From contig NZ_RSAA01000007.1 in assembly GCF_003931915.1 (NCBI RefSeq), positions 124,001 to 188,000 on the forward strand: a stretch of DNA of 64,000 nt, in the 5' to 3' direction. Shown in pieces: positions 46,184-54,521 of this stretch. Each line of letters starts with the position of its first letter. Position 1 is the first letter of the stretch. The notes beneath the pieces were generated by a model that ran no database searches, was not told the DNA's origin, and was given only the letters and a program-made list of their open reading frames with translations. A program made the translations under genes and the position numbers. This stretch comes from Saccharopolyspora rhizosphaerae (GTDB lineage: Bacteria; Actinomycetota; Actinomycetes; Mycobacteriales; Pseudonocardiaceae).

Positions 46184-48133
46184 TCAGCGGCGGCGTTTGG
46201 TGCGGAGGTAGTCGCCGACGACGGCGGCGCCGAGGCCGTCGGCGTCCGGAGCCAGGACGCGGCCTCCCCCGCGCTGGGCGACGATCTCGACGAACCGCTC
46301 GAGACGCGGGTCCTCGCCGAGCATGAAGACGCTGAGCGTGGTGCCCAGCCGCTGCAAGACGTCCACTTCGGACAGCGTGACGCCGAGCGTGTGCGGTGTC
46401 GGCGGGTACTGGAAGACCGCCTCTCCGTCGGGTTCCAGGTGCGCCGTGGGTTCGCCGTCGGTGATCACCAGCACGACCGGCTGCGCGTCGGGGTTCCTGC
46501 GCAGGTGGCGGCCCGCGAGCAGCAGGGCGTGGTGCAGGTTGGTGCCCTGCTCCCACACGCCCTCGAGCGCGGCCAGCTCACCGACGTCCACAGTGGACGC
46601 GTAGCGCCCGAAGGTGACCAGTTGCAGGGCGTCCGAGCGGAACCGCGTGGCGACCAGGTGGTGCAGCGCCAGCGCGGTGCGCTTCATCGGTACCCACCGC
46701 CCGTCCTGCACCATCGACCACGAGGTGTCCACGCACAACACCACCGCCGAGCGGGAGCGCTGCTCGGTCTCGGAGACCTCCAGGTCGCCGATGTCGAGCA
46801 TCGGTGAGTCCGGGCCTTCGGCGGCGCGGCGCAGCACCGCCTTGCGGACCGTGCGGGCGGCGTTCCAGGGTTCGCTGTCGCCGTAGGTCCAGGGCCGGGT
46901 CGTGCCGGTCAGCTCGCCCGCGGCCCCCGCGCGGTCGGTGTCGCGCTCGCCCCGGCGCGTCTTGAGCTGCGAGATCACCGCCTGCAGGGCGGTCTCGCCG
47001 AGCCGGCGCAGGGCACGCGGGCTCAACCGCAGGCTGCCGTCCGGGGCGCGCTGCAGCAACCCCTGGTCGCGCAACTGCCGTTCGACGTCGGCCAGCCGTT
47101 GGGCGTCGACCACCGCCTGCGGGCCGAGCTGGCGCTCCAACGCCTCCAGGTCGATGTCCTCCAGGCTCGCGCCCGGGTAGGACTGGCTCAGCTGCTCGGC
47201 CAGCCGGTCCATCTCGCCGAGCTCGGCCATCGCCGCGGTCGCCTCGGCCAGACCCATCGGCTGGTCACCCCGGAAGCGGGCCCGCCCGGTCCAGTCCTCA
47301 CCGGGACGCAGGCCCTGCAGCTGCCGGTCGATCTGCTGCAGCGCCTGCGCGATGCGCGGATCGCCGAACGCCTGCTGGGACAGCGCCATCAGCTCGTCGC
47401 GCTGCTGTTGGCTCATCGAGTTCATCATCCGCTGCGCAGCGGCCGAGCGGGCCGCCAAGGCGTCGATGAGCTCGTCGACGTCGCGCGGGTTCTCCGGGAA
47501 GAACTCGCCGTGCCGCGCCATGAAGTCGTCGAACTTCTGCTCGACGTCGTCGCCGCGGGCGTGCGCGGCCAGCAGGTCCGACAGGTCGTCGAGCATCTCG
47601 CGGACCCGCTCGACGTCCTCGGGCGAGACCTGCTGCATGGCCTCCTTCATGCCCTGGAAGCGCTGCTCGAGGACCTCGGTGCCCAGCATCTGCCGGATCT
47701 CCTCGAAGGTCTCCCGCGCCTCGGAGGAGCGCCAGTCGTACTCGGCCAGCTCGTTGACCTGCCCCGCCGCGTCCGGCGGCAGCGCGCTCAGCTGCAGCTC
47801 GCGGAACCGGGCGTCCTCGGTGGTGTCGGCCGACAGCGCCAGTCGCTCCTGCTCCAGGGCGCGATCGAGCAGCCTGCGGACCTCGGAGAGGGTGCCGTCG
47901 AGCCGGTGCCTGCGCTGCAGCTGGCTGCGCCGCTGCCACAGCCTCCGGGTCAGGTCGTCCAGGCCCGACGAGTCGCGGGTGCCGGTGCGCAGCAGCTCCT
48001 CCAGCGCCGAGCGCGGGGAGGCGCCCTCCATCACGTCCCGGCCGATCTGGTCGAGGGCCTCGCGCAGGTCGACCGGCGGCTGCAGCGGGTCCGGTCCGCC
48101 GTGCCACGCCGAGTACCGGTACCGGGAGCTCAT
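46184..48133 (-). CDS. vWA domain-containing protein (partner of MoxR-type ATPase)
   Basis: 649 residues. A long, charged, helical N-terminal part (about 1-430) is followed by a von Willebrand factor A domain with a full MIDAS: DTSWSM (near residue 460), a Thr in EQGTNLH, and Asp in VITDGEPT. The protein resembles magnesium-chelatase subunit D-like partners. With the upstream ATPase it probably remodels another protein or inserts metal; the client is unknown. Its ATG shares one base with the ATPase stop. Confidence 0.9.
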   Translation of the reverse strand: MSSRYRYSAWHGGPDPLQPPVDLREALDQIGRDVMEGASPRSALEELLRTGTRDSSGLDDLTRRLWQRRSQLQRRHRLDGTLSEVRRLLDRALEQERLALSADTTEDARFRELQLSALPPDAAGQVNELAEYDWRSSEARETFEEIRQMLGTEVLEQRFQGMKEAMQQVSPEDVERVREMLDDLSDLLAAHARGDDVEQKFDDFMARHGEFFPENPRDVDELIDALAARSAAAQRMMNSMSQQQRDELMALSQQAFGDPRIAQALQQIDRQLQGLRPGEDWTGRARFRGDQPMGLAEATAAMAELGEMDRLAEQLSQSYPGASLEDIDLEALERQLGPQAVVDAQRLADVERQLRDQGLLQRAPDGSLRLSPRALRRLGETALQAVISQLKTRRGERDTDRAGAAGELTGTTRPWTYGDSEPWNAARTVRKAVLRRAAEGPDSPMLDIGDLEVSETEQRSRSAVVLCVDTSWSMVQDGRWVPMKRTALALHHLVATRFRSDALQLVTFGRYASTVDVGELAALEGVWEQGTNLHHALLLAGRHLRRNPDAQPVVLVITDGEPTAHLEPDGEAVFQYPPTPHTLGVTLSEVDVLQRLGTTLSVFMLGEDPRLERFVEIVAQRGGGRVLAPDADGLGAAVVGDYLRTKRRR

Positions 48134-49533
48134 CAGCTGTACACCGACCGGTCGTCGTCGGAGTCCTTGGCCAGCCGCTTGGCCAGGTACAACGATTCCA
48201 GCGCGAGCTCCACCGCGCTGGCGATGCGGCCCGGCGGGTCGTCGGGACGCACCCCTGCGCGTTCGGCGACCTGGTGCAGCACCGGCAGTTCGGGCAGCGC
48301 CGTCAGGACGTCCTTGCCGGCGATCTGCTCGCCGGTGGCCACCGGGTGGCCGTCGACGACGGCGTCGGCCAGCGACTGCAGGTCCAGCCCGGCGAACATG
48401 CCGCGGGCGGTGTCGGCCACCGACCGGCGCAGCAGGTAGCCCAGCAGCTCGTCCTCGCGTCCCTCCTCGCCGGCTTCGAACTCGACCTTGCCGCGCAGCA
48501 CGGCGGGCACCGCGCCGAGGTCGACCGGGCGGGCCACGGCGGGCTCCTCACCGGTCAGCGCCGAGCGGTGCAGCGCCGCGGCGGCGACGGTCTCGGCGGC
48601 GGCGATGGCGAACCGCGCGGACACGCCCGACCGCTGGTCCACCGCGCTGGACTCGCGCAAGTGGTCCACGAAGCGCGCCAGCACCTCCAGCAGGTGGTCA
48701 CCGACCTCGGCGGGCAGCTCCGCCTCCTGGCGCATCAACGACACCTCGTCGTCGATCTCCGTCGGGTAGTGGGTGCGGACCTCGGCGCCGAAGCGGTCCT
48801 TGAGCGGGGTGATGATGCGCCCGCGGTTGGTGTAGTCCTCCGGGTTGGCGGTGGCCACGAGCAGCACGTCCAGCGGTAGCCGCAGGCTGTAGCCGCGGAT
48901 CTGGATGTCGCGCTCCTCCATCACGTTCAGCAGCGCCACCTGGATCCGCTCGGCCAGGTCCGGCAGTTCGTTGATGGTCACGATGCCGCGGTGCGCGCGC
49001 GGCACGAGTCCATAGTGGATGGTCTCGGGATCACCCAGCGAACGGCCCTCGGCGACCTTGACCGGGTCGACGTCGCCGACGAGGTCACCGACCGAGGTGT
49101 CCGGAGTGGCCAGCTTCTCGACGTAGCGGTCGTCGCGGTGCCGCCAGGCCACCGGGAGGTCGTCCCCGAGTTCGGCGGCGCGGCGGCGCGAGACCGGCGT
49201 GATCGGTTGCAGCGGGTGCTCACCCAGCTCGGAACCCTCGATGACCGGGGTCCATTCGTCGAGCAGCGAGTGCAAGGCGCGCAACAACCGGGTTTTGCCC
49301 TGGCCGCGCTCCCCGAGCAGCACCACGTCGTGCCCGGCGATCAGCGCGCGTTCCAGCTGGGGCAGCACGGTCCGGTCGAAACCGACGATGCCGGGCCACA
49401 GCGCCCGCCCGGAGCGCAGCGCGGTCAGCAGGTTCGCGCGCATCTCGGCCTTGATGCTGCGGGGCTCGTGTCCGCTGGTGCGCAGCTCCCCCGCCGTGCG
49501 AGGCAGCCCTGGAGGTGGAGTCGGGATCGTCAC
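48133..49533 (-). CDS. MoxR/magnesium-chelatase-like AAA+ ATPase
   Basis: 466 residues. Walker A is GERGQGKTR near residue 67. Walker B lies in GIVTINELPDLAERIQVALLNVMEE, the MoxR/BchI pattern in which the usual DEL becomes NEL, and the sensor region is LLVATANPEDYTNRGRI. I chose GTG 49533, where MTIPTPPPG begins; an upstream in-frame extension overlaps the divergent hydrolase gene and is not conserved. It forms a two-gene operon with the vWA protein. Confidence 0.9.
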   Translation of the reverse strand: MTIPTPPPGLPRTAGELRTSGHEPRSIKAEMRANLLTALRSGRALWPGIVGFDRTVLPQLERALIAGHDVVLLGERGQGKTRLLRALHSLLDEWTPVIEGSELGEHPLQPITPVSRRRAAELGDDLPVAWRHRDDRYVEKLATPDTSVGDLVGDVDPVKVAEGRSLGDPETIHYGLVPRAHRGIVTINELPDLAERIQVALLNVMEERDIQIRGYSLRLPLDVLLVATANPEDYTNRGRIITPLKDRFGAEVRTHYPTEIDDEVSLMRQEAELPAEVGDHLLEVLARFVDHLRESSAVDQRSGVSARFAIAAAETVAAAALHRSALTGEEPAVARPVDLGAVPAVLRGKVEFEAGEEGREDELLGYLLRRSVADTARGMFAGLDLQSLADAVVDGHPVATGEQIAGKDVLTALPELPVLHQVAERAGVRPDDPPGRIASAVELALESLYLAKRLAKDSDDDRSVYS

Positions 49534-49652
49534 CCCACCGACGCTACTCCCGCGTCGGGGTGAACGCCGCCACTGCGACGAGGATTTCGGATCGCGGGCC
49601 GGAGGAGTAGAAATTCGAGGTGACGTCTTCACCGAGCGCAGTGGGAGGCCCT

Positions 49653-50888
49653 GTGGCACTGGAGATCGAGGTGGATCCCGGCGAGGTCGGCTTCGACGCG
49701 GACCGGTTGCAGCGGATCGATCGGCACTTCGAGAACTACGTCGCGACGGGCAAGCTGCCCGGCTGGCTGGTGCTCGTCGCCCGCCACGGCAAGATCGCGC
49801 ACCTGTCCACGCACGGCGCCCGCGACATCGCGAGCGGTGCACCGGTCGAGACGGACACGCTGTTCCGGATCTACTCGATGACCAAGCCGATCACCTCGGT
49901 GGCGGCCATGATGCTCTACGAGGAAGGCGCTTTCGAGCTGACCGACCCGGTCAGCGACTTCATCCCGTCGTTCGCCGACATGCGCGTCTACACCGGCGGG
50001 CCGGCCACCGCCCCGCAGACCCGGCCGGCCGTGGAACCGGTGCGGATCTGGCACCTGCTCACCCACACAGCCGGGCTCACCTACGCCTTCAACCACCTGC
50101 ACCCGCTCGACGAGCTGCACCGCCGCGCCGGCTTCGAGTTCGGCATGGCGTCCGACCTGGACCTGGCCGCCTGCTGCGACGCCTGGGCGGAGATCCCGCT
50201 GCTGTTCGACCCGGGCACGCGCTGGAACTACTCGGTGGCCACCGACGTCCTCGGCCGGGTCGTCGAGGTCGCCTCCGGGCAGTCCCTCGACGAGTTCTTC
50301 CGCACCCGCGTCCTGGAACCGCTGGACATGACCGACACCGGTTTCCAGGTCGCCTCCTCCGACGCCGACCGGCTGGCCTCGCTGTACTCGGCGGACCGCC
50401 AGGGCAAGGCCCGCCTGCACCCGCAGCACGAGAAGATGTGGGCCACCGCGTTCGAGCCGCCGAAGGCGCCCTCCGGCGGCGGTGGGCTGTTCTCCTCCGC
50501 CCGCGACTACCACCGCTTCACCCAGATGCTGCTGCGGCGGGGAGAGCTGGACGGCGTGCGGCTGCTCGGCGCCCGCACGGTCGACTTCATGACCCGCAAC
50601 CACCTGCCCGGCGGCGCCGACCTGGAGACCCTGGCGATGGGCGCCTTCTCCGAGGTCGCCAACGCGGGCAAGGGCTTCGGCCTCGGCTTCTCGGTGGTCG
50701 ACGACCCGCTGGCGGCCAAGGTGCTCAGCTCCACGGGCGAGTTCGCCTGGGGCGGCCTGGCCAGCACGGCCTTCTGGGGCGACCCGGCCGAAGACCTCAC
50801 GGTCCTCTTCCTCACCCAGCTGATGCCCTCCAGCACCCACCCCATCAGGCCCTACCTACACCAACTCGTCTACCAGGCTCTTGTGTGA
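49653..50888 (+). CDS. Serine hydrolase of the beta-lactamase/class C family
   Basis: 411 residues. The SxxK motif is SMTK (75-78), with catalytic Ser75 and Lys78. The second motif is the Tyr of NYSVATD, and GGLASTAFW near the end takes the KTG position. No signal peptide is visible, so the enzyme is probably cytoplasmic, an esterase or transpeptidase-like hydrolase rather than an antibiotic resistance enzyme. GTG 49653 is preferred because GGGAGG lies 4 bp upstream; GTG 49620 is in frame. It is divergent from the MoxR gene. Confidence 0.88.
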   Translation: MALEIEVDPGEVGFDADRLQRIDRHFENYVATGKLPGWLVLVARHGKIAHLSTHGARDIASGAPVETDTLFRIYSMTKPITSVAAMMLYEEGAFELTDPVSDFIPSFADMRVYTGGPATAPQTRPAVEPVRIWHLLTHTAGLTYAFNHLHPLDELHRRAGFEFGMASDLDLAACCDAWAEIPLLFDPGTRWNYSVATDVLGRVVEVASGQSLDEFFRTRVLEPLDMTDTGFQVASSDADRLASLYSADRQGKARLHPQHEKMWATAFEPPKAPSGGGGLFSSARDYHRFTQMLLRRGELDGVRLLGARTVDFMTRNHLPGGADLETLAMGAFSEVANAGKGFGLGFSVVDDPLAAKVLSSTGEFAWGGLASTAFWGDPAEDLTVLFLTQLMPSSTHPIRPYLHQLVYQALV

Positions 50889-50907
50889 TGGTGGGTGGTC
50901 CACCCGC

Positions 50908-51120
50908 GTGGCGGTGCCGGTAGCGGAACCTGGCACGCCTCCTGGACTCCGTGCGCCACGCCTGATGTACGCCAGTACACGGCGTCGCGGCGTACTCGCC
51001 AGGAGACGTCTCAGAACCCGCGGCGTTCCGAACCGAGTCCCACACCTGGAGAAGCGGCTGCCGCCGCACGCCGCCTGGGTCGTGCGGCGGGCCAGTTGAG
51101 TCCCAGAGCGGGAACAGCGG
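50908..51120 (-). repeat. Dispersed structured repeat, copy D (inverted, diverged)
   Basis: Same orientation as copy C. Arms are CTGGCACGCCTCCTGG (50930-50945) and CCAGGAGACGTCTCAG (50999-51014), with a 53-nt apical segment that keeps GGCGTCGCGGCGTACTCGCC from the other copies. Relative to copy A, four stem positions change on both arms so that pairing is kept; two positions mismatch and one becomes G-U. Tail units (CACACCTGGAGAAGCGGCTGC) follow. It lies in the 414-bp convergent gap between the serine hydrolase and the SCO1664-type gene. The remainder to 51302 shows no gene. Confidence 0.8.
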
Positions 51121-51302
51121 CTCTCGCCGCTGGAAGAATGCAGGTCACGCCAGGGCGGACTGCTGGAGGGACGACTGTCCCCACCCTTGCCGCGGGCACC
51201 GCCGCGCATCCGTCGATGCTCACGTCTCGGATCCCGGAGCCAGACGGCGTCTGAGGTTCCGCTACCCGCACCGCTGAGCAAGCCGAGTGGAGCCCGACAA
51301 CG

Positions 51303-52103
51303 CTAGAACGCAGGCCAGGGGATCGCCGGCCAGTCTCCTGAGGGTTGTGGGTAGACGCCTGTGTCCAGCAGCCGGTCGATGCGGGTGCTGACGGCGTGCA
51401 CCTCTTTGACGGTGAGGTGCTCGGACAACCGTTCGGCCAGGTCGCCTTCCATGCGGGCGCGGACTTCGCCAAGGCGTTCGAGCTCGGCCTCGCCGACCGG
51501 TTCGCCGATCCAGCCCCACAGCACCGTGCGCAGCTTGTCGTCGGTGTTGAGGCTGACGCCGTGGTCGACGCCGAGCACGCGGCCGTCCGGGTCGCGCAGG
51601 ATGTGCCCGCCCTTGCGGTCCGCGTTGTTGATCACGATGTCGAGCACCGCGAGCCGGCGCAGCTGCTCGTGGTCGGCGTGCGCCAGCACCACCGGGTCGC
51701 CGTCGGGGTCCTGCGCGCGCAGCACCTGCCGCCACCCGTCGCGAACCTCGCTGGGGTGGGTGATGTCGACCAGCTGCGCGACCTCGTCCGCGTCCTCGTC
51801 GATCCACAGCTGCACCATCCCCGGCCCGAACGGGCCGCTGCGCAGCAGCGTCGGAGGGACCAGCCCCCACCCGGTGGCCTCGGAGACCAGGTAGGCCGCG
51901 ACCTCCCGGCCGGCCAGCGTGCCGTCCGGGAAGTCCCACAGCGGGCGTTCGCCGCGCACCGGCTTGTAGACGCACTCACCGGAGAGGCCGTCGAGTTCGA
52001 CCGAGCAGAACAGCGTGGCGTTGGACGCCTCCACGAGGCGACCCTGGATCTCCAGCCGCCCGTGCCGCAGCAGCTCGCAGGTCGCGGGCTCCTCGACGGC
52101 CAC
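51303..52103 (-). CDS. SCO1664-family protein, kinase-like fold
   Basis: 266 residues of an uncharacterised actinobacterial family related to PI3/4-kinase/HipA-like phosphotransferases. A candidate ATP-anchoring Lys47 is in CVYKPVRGERPLWDF. The catalytic loop reads LDIVINNADRKGGHIL (Asp155, Asn160, Asp162), and the metal-binding motif is VDHGVSLN (Asp180). All key positions look intact, so a real kinase is likely. The substrate is unknown. GTG 52103 starts 5 bp after the DUF3090 stop, so the two are co-translated. Confidence 0.85.
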   Translation of the reverse strand: MAVEEPATCELLRHGRLEIQGRLVEASNATLFCSVELDGLSGECVYKPVRGERPLWDFPDGTLAGREVAAYLVSEATGWGLVPPTLLRSGPFGPGMVQLWIDEDADEVAQLVDITHPSEVRDGWRQVLRAQDPDGDPVVLAHADHEQLRRLAVLDIVINNADRKGGHILRDPDGRVLGVDHGVSLNTDDKLRTVLWGWIGEPVGEAELERLGEVRARMEGDLAERLSEHLTVKEVHAVSTRIDRLLDTGVYPQPSGDWPAIPWPAF

Positions 52104-52108
52104 GGTCC

Positions 52109-52675
52109 TCAGACCTCTTCCGAGCGGCGGTAGCCGTTCTGCCGCGGGCAGATGTGCCCGGCCGGGTCCAGCGGTTCGTTGCACAGCGGGCAGGGCTTGC
52201 GACCTGCGTTGATCACCCGCTCGGCGCGTTCGGCGAAGGCGCGGGCGTGCACCGGGCTGAGGAAGACGCGCAGCGCGTCCGGACCTTCCTCGGTGTCGTC
52301 GAGGACGACCGACTCGTCGATCTCCTCCTCGGTGACCGCGAGCAGTTCGACGACGACGGCCTCGGACTCGGCGTCCCAGCCCAGGCCCATCGTGCCGACG
52401 CGGAACTCCTCGTCCACCGGCACCGCGAGCGGTTCGGTGTCGACGAGGTCCTCGGGCGTGGACCCGGGCAGCTCGGCGTCGAACCGGCGCTGGACCTCGT
52501 CCAGGAGCGCGCTGATCCGCTCGGCGAGGACCGAGACCTGTTGCTTCTCCAATTGCACGCTCACCGTGCGGACGTCCTCGGTCGCCTGCAGGTAGAAGGT
52601 GCGCTCGCCGGGTTCCCCGACCGTTCCTGCGACGAAGCGGTCGGGTTGGCGGAAGACGTGGATGACACGAGCCAT
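52109..52675 (-). CDS. DUF3090 family protein with C-terminal zinc ribbon
   Basis: 188 residues. The N-terminal domain starts MARVIHVFRQPDRFVAGT and has an acidic middle (TEEEIDESVVLDDTEEGPDALRVFL). The C-terminus holds CPLCNEPLDPAGHICPRQNG, a CxxC/H/C zinc site near residues 163-180. Its function is unknown. In other Actinobacteria it is, from memory, the usual neighbour of the SCO1664-type protein and often of mshC, which here is about 9 kb away. The start is ATG 52675. Confidence 0.9.
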   Translation of the reverse strand: MARVIHVFRQPDRFVAGTVGEPGERTFYLQATEDVRTVSVQLEKQQVSVLAERISALLDEVQRRFDAELPGSTPEDLVDTEPLAVPVDEEFRVGTMGLGWDAESEAVVVELLAVTEEEIDESVVLDDTEEGPDALRVFLSPVHARAFAERAERVINAGRKPCPLCNEPLDPAGHICPRQNGYRRSEEV

Positions 52676-52793
52676 GACCCCTCCGACATTAGGCCACCGA
52701 GCGCGCCTGGTGCGCGGGCGGCCCCCGTTTTGGCACATCACCTCCCGGTGCAACACGGTGACCTGCGACGGGTACTCCGCGCTGCGCCGTGGT

Positions 52794-52810
52794 GTTCGCC
52801 ATGGGCGAAC
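52794..52810. promoter_or_regulatory. Inverted repeat resembling a ClgR box
   Basis: GTTCGCCATGGGCGAAC is a dyad with GTTCGC and GCGAAC separated by 5 bp, the spacing and sequence reported for ClgR, the activator of Clp protease genes in Actinobacteria. It lies 79 bp before the LD-carboxypeptidase start and 119 bp before DUF3090, in their divergent region. By-eye match only. Confidence 0.4.
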
Positions 52811-52888
52811 TCCGGCGCGGCGAGCTGACTGCCGATACGCTCGCGGCAAGATCAGCGGTGTTCGAACTGATCGGGATGGAGCACACCG

Positions 52889-53821
52889 ATGAGCACGCGC
52901 GAACTGACCCGCCCACCGAGGTTGCGCCGGGGTGACGTGGTGGCGCTGGTCGCTCCCGCCGGGCCCGTGCCGGAGGACCTGCTGGAGACCGGTCTCGCCC
53001 AGCTGCGGGAGTGGGGCTTGGAGGTGCGGGTCGGCAAGCACGTCCTGGACCGGCACCACCGCCTGGACTACCTCGCGGGCACCGACGCCGACCGGGCCGC
53101 CGACCTGCAGCAGGCCTGGTGCGATCCGGAGGTCTCGGCGGTGTTCTGCGCGCGCGGCGGCTACGGCTCCCTGCGCATGATCGACCACCTGGACGTCGCC
53201 GAGCTGTCCCGGGCGGCACCGAAGGTCCTGGTCGGTTCCAGCGACGTCACCGCGCTGCACGAGGTGTTCGCGGCCGAGCTGGGCCTCGTCACGATCTTCG
53301 GCCCTATGGTGGCGACCCAGGCCTTCACGCAGGACGAGAAGGCGCGTGACCACCTGCGGCGCACCCTGTTCGAGCCGGAGGGCGTGACCATACTGACCGG
53401 CCGCCACGCCGAGACGATGGTGCGCGGTCGCGCGCTGGGCGTCACCTACGGCGGCAACCTGAGCCTGCTGGCGGGGTCGCTGGGCGCGGGCCGGGCGGCG
53501 CGGCCACCGGAGCGCGGGATCGCGCTGCTGGAGGACGTCACCGAGGAGCCCTACCGGCTCGACCGCTTCGTGATCCAGCTGGTCCGCGCGGGCTTCTTCC
53601 GCGGTGCCACCGGGATCGCGCTGGGTTCGTGGACCGACTGCGGCCCGGAGGAGGACGTCCGCGCGATGCTGGAGGACCTGCTCGGCGACCTCGGGGTGCC
53701 GGTCCTCTGGGAGCTCGGCTTCGGCCACTGCGACGCCCAGCGCACGGTCCCGCTCGGCGTCGCGGCCGAGCTCGACGCCGACGCGCAGCGCCTCTCGATC
53801 CTCCAGCCCGCTCTCCGGTAG
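52889..53821 (+). CDS. S66 family LD-carboxypeptidase
   Basis: 310 residues, a Ser-Glu-His peptidase. The nucleophile Ser is in VGSSDVTALH near residue 113, Glu in LLEDVTEEPYRLDR, and His in LGFGHCDAQ. Such enzymes remove the terminal D-Ala from muropeptide tetrapeptides in peptidoglycan recycling, or cleave related microcin-type peptides. ATG 52889 is preceded by GGATGGAG. No signal peptide is seen, consistent with a cytoplasmic enzyme. Confidence 0.93.
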   Translation: MSTRELTRPPRLRRGDVVALVAPAGPVPEDLLETGLAQLREWGLEVRVGKHVLDRHHRLDYLAGTDADRAADLQQAWCDPEVSAVFCARGGYGSLRMIDHLDVAELSRAAPKVLVGSSDVTALHEVFAAELGLVTIFGPMVATQAFTQDEKARDHLRRTLFEPEGVTILTGRHAETMVRGRALGVTYGGNLSLLAGSLGAGRAARPPERGIALLEDVTEEPYRLDRFVIQLVRAGFFRGATGIALGSWTDCGPEEDVRAMLEDLLGDLGVPVLWELGFGHCDAQRTVPLGVAAELDADAQRLSILQPALR

Positions 53822-53869
53822 CGGCCGCTGCCGGGAACCGGAGTCCTGCGCAGTTGGTAGCTTCGGGGT

Positions 53870-54499
53870 GTGCGTGCTCGGCCGATCACCCCGGAAGCCC
53901 TGGTCACCGAGGTGGTGGAGCGGATCGACGCCCTCGCGGGACGCTGGCTGCGGGTGGCCGTGGACGGCGCTCCGGCGGCGAGGACCGGGGAGCTCGCCGA
54001 CCGGCTGGTCTCGCCGCTGCGGGAACGGGGACGCGAGGTCGTGCGGGTGCGCGCGGCGGACTACCTGCGCCCGGCCTCGGTCCGGTTGGAGCACGGTCAC
54101 CGCGACCCGGACTCCTACTACCTGTCCTGGTTCGACACCACGGGCCTGGCCCGCGAGGTGATCGCACCGCTGCGCGAGGACGGCACCGGGAAGGTGCTGC
54201 CGGCGCTGTGGGACCCCGAGGCCGACCGCTCCCCCCGGCTGGACCGCATCGCCCTGCCCGAGCGAGGCGTAGCGGTCGTGGACGGTCCACTGCTGCAGGG
54301 CGTGGGCCTGGACTTCGACCTGGTCGTGCACCTGTGGCTCTCCGACGCGGCGTTGCGCCGCACCACGCCCGAGGACCAGCGGTGGACGCTGCCGGCCTTC
54401 GAGCGCTACGCCGAGGAGGTGGTCCCCGCCTCGCTGGCCGACCTCGTCGTCCGCGTCGACCACCCGGACCGCCCCGCGGTCATCGACAGCGTGGACTGA
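53870..54499 (+). CDS. Uridine kinase-like protein with degenerate P-loop
   Basis: 209 residues, similar to actinobacterial uridine-kinase-annotated proteins. The Walker A position reads VAVDGAPAARTGELA, so the Gly-Lys-Ser/Thr is missing and an Arg stands where Lys is expected. Other features (DYLRPAS, YYLSWFDTTGL, VVDGPLLQGVGLDFDLVVHLW) keep the fold. Kinase activity is therefore uncertain. The start is GTG 53870. It lies 48 bp after the LD-carboxypeptidase stop, on the same strand. Confidence 0.7.
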   Translation: MRARPITPEALVTEVVERIDALAGRWLRVAVDGAPAARTGELADRLVSPLRERGREVVRVRAADYLRPASVRLEHGHRDPDSYYLSWFDTTGLAREVIAPLREDGTGKVLPALWDPEADRSPRLDRIALPERGVAVVDGPLLQGVGLDFDLVVHLWLSDAALRRTTPEDQRWTLPAFERYAEEVVPASLADLVVRVDHPDRPAVIDSVD

Positions 54500-54521
54500 T
54501 CCTCGGCGGCCGCTCCCGGGA

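Noticed and set aside
48133-49842. Longer MoxR start at 49842
   Set aside because: The extra 103 residues are Arg/Pro-rich and overlap the divergent serine hydrolase gene; the GTG at 49533 gives a normal N-terminus.
49653-50888. Beta-lactam resistance gene
   Set aside because: It has the SxxK fold motif but no signal peptide and no KTG triad. It resembles cytoplasmic esterase-type members, so resistance cannot be claimed.
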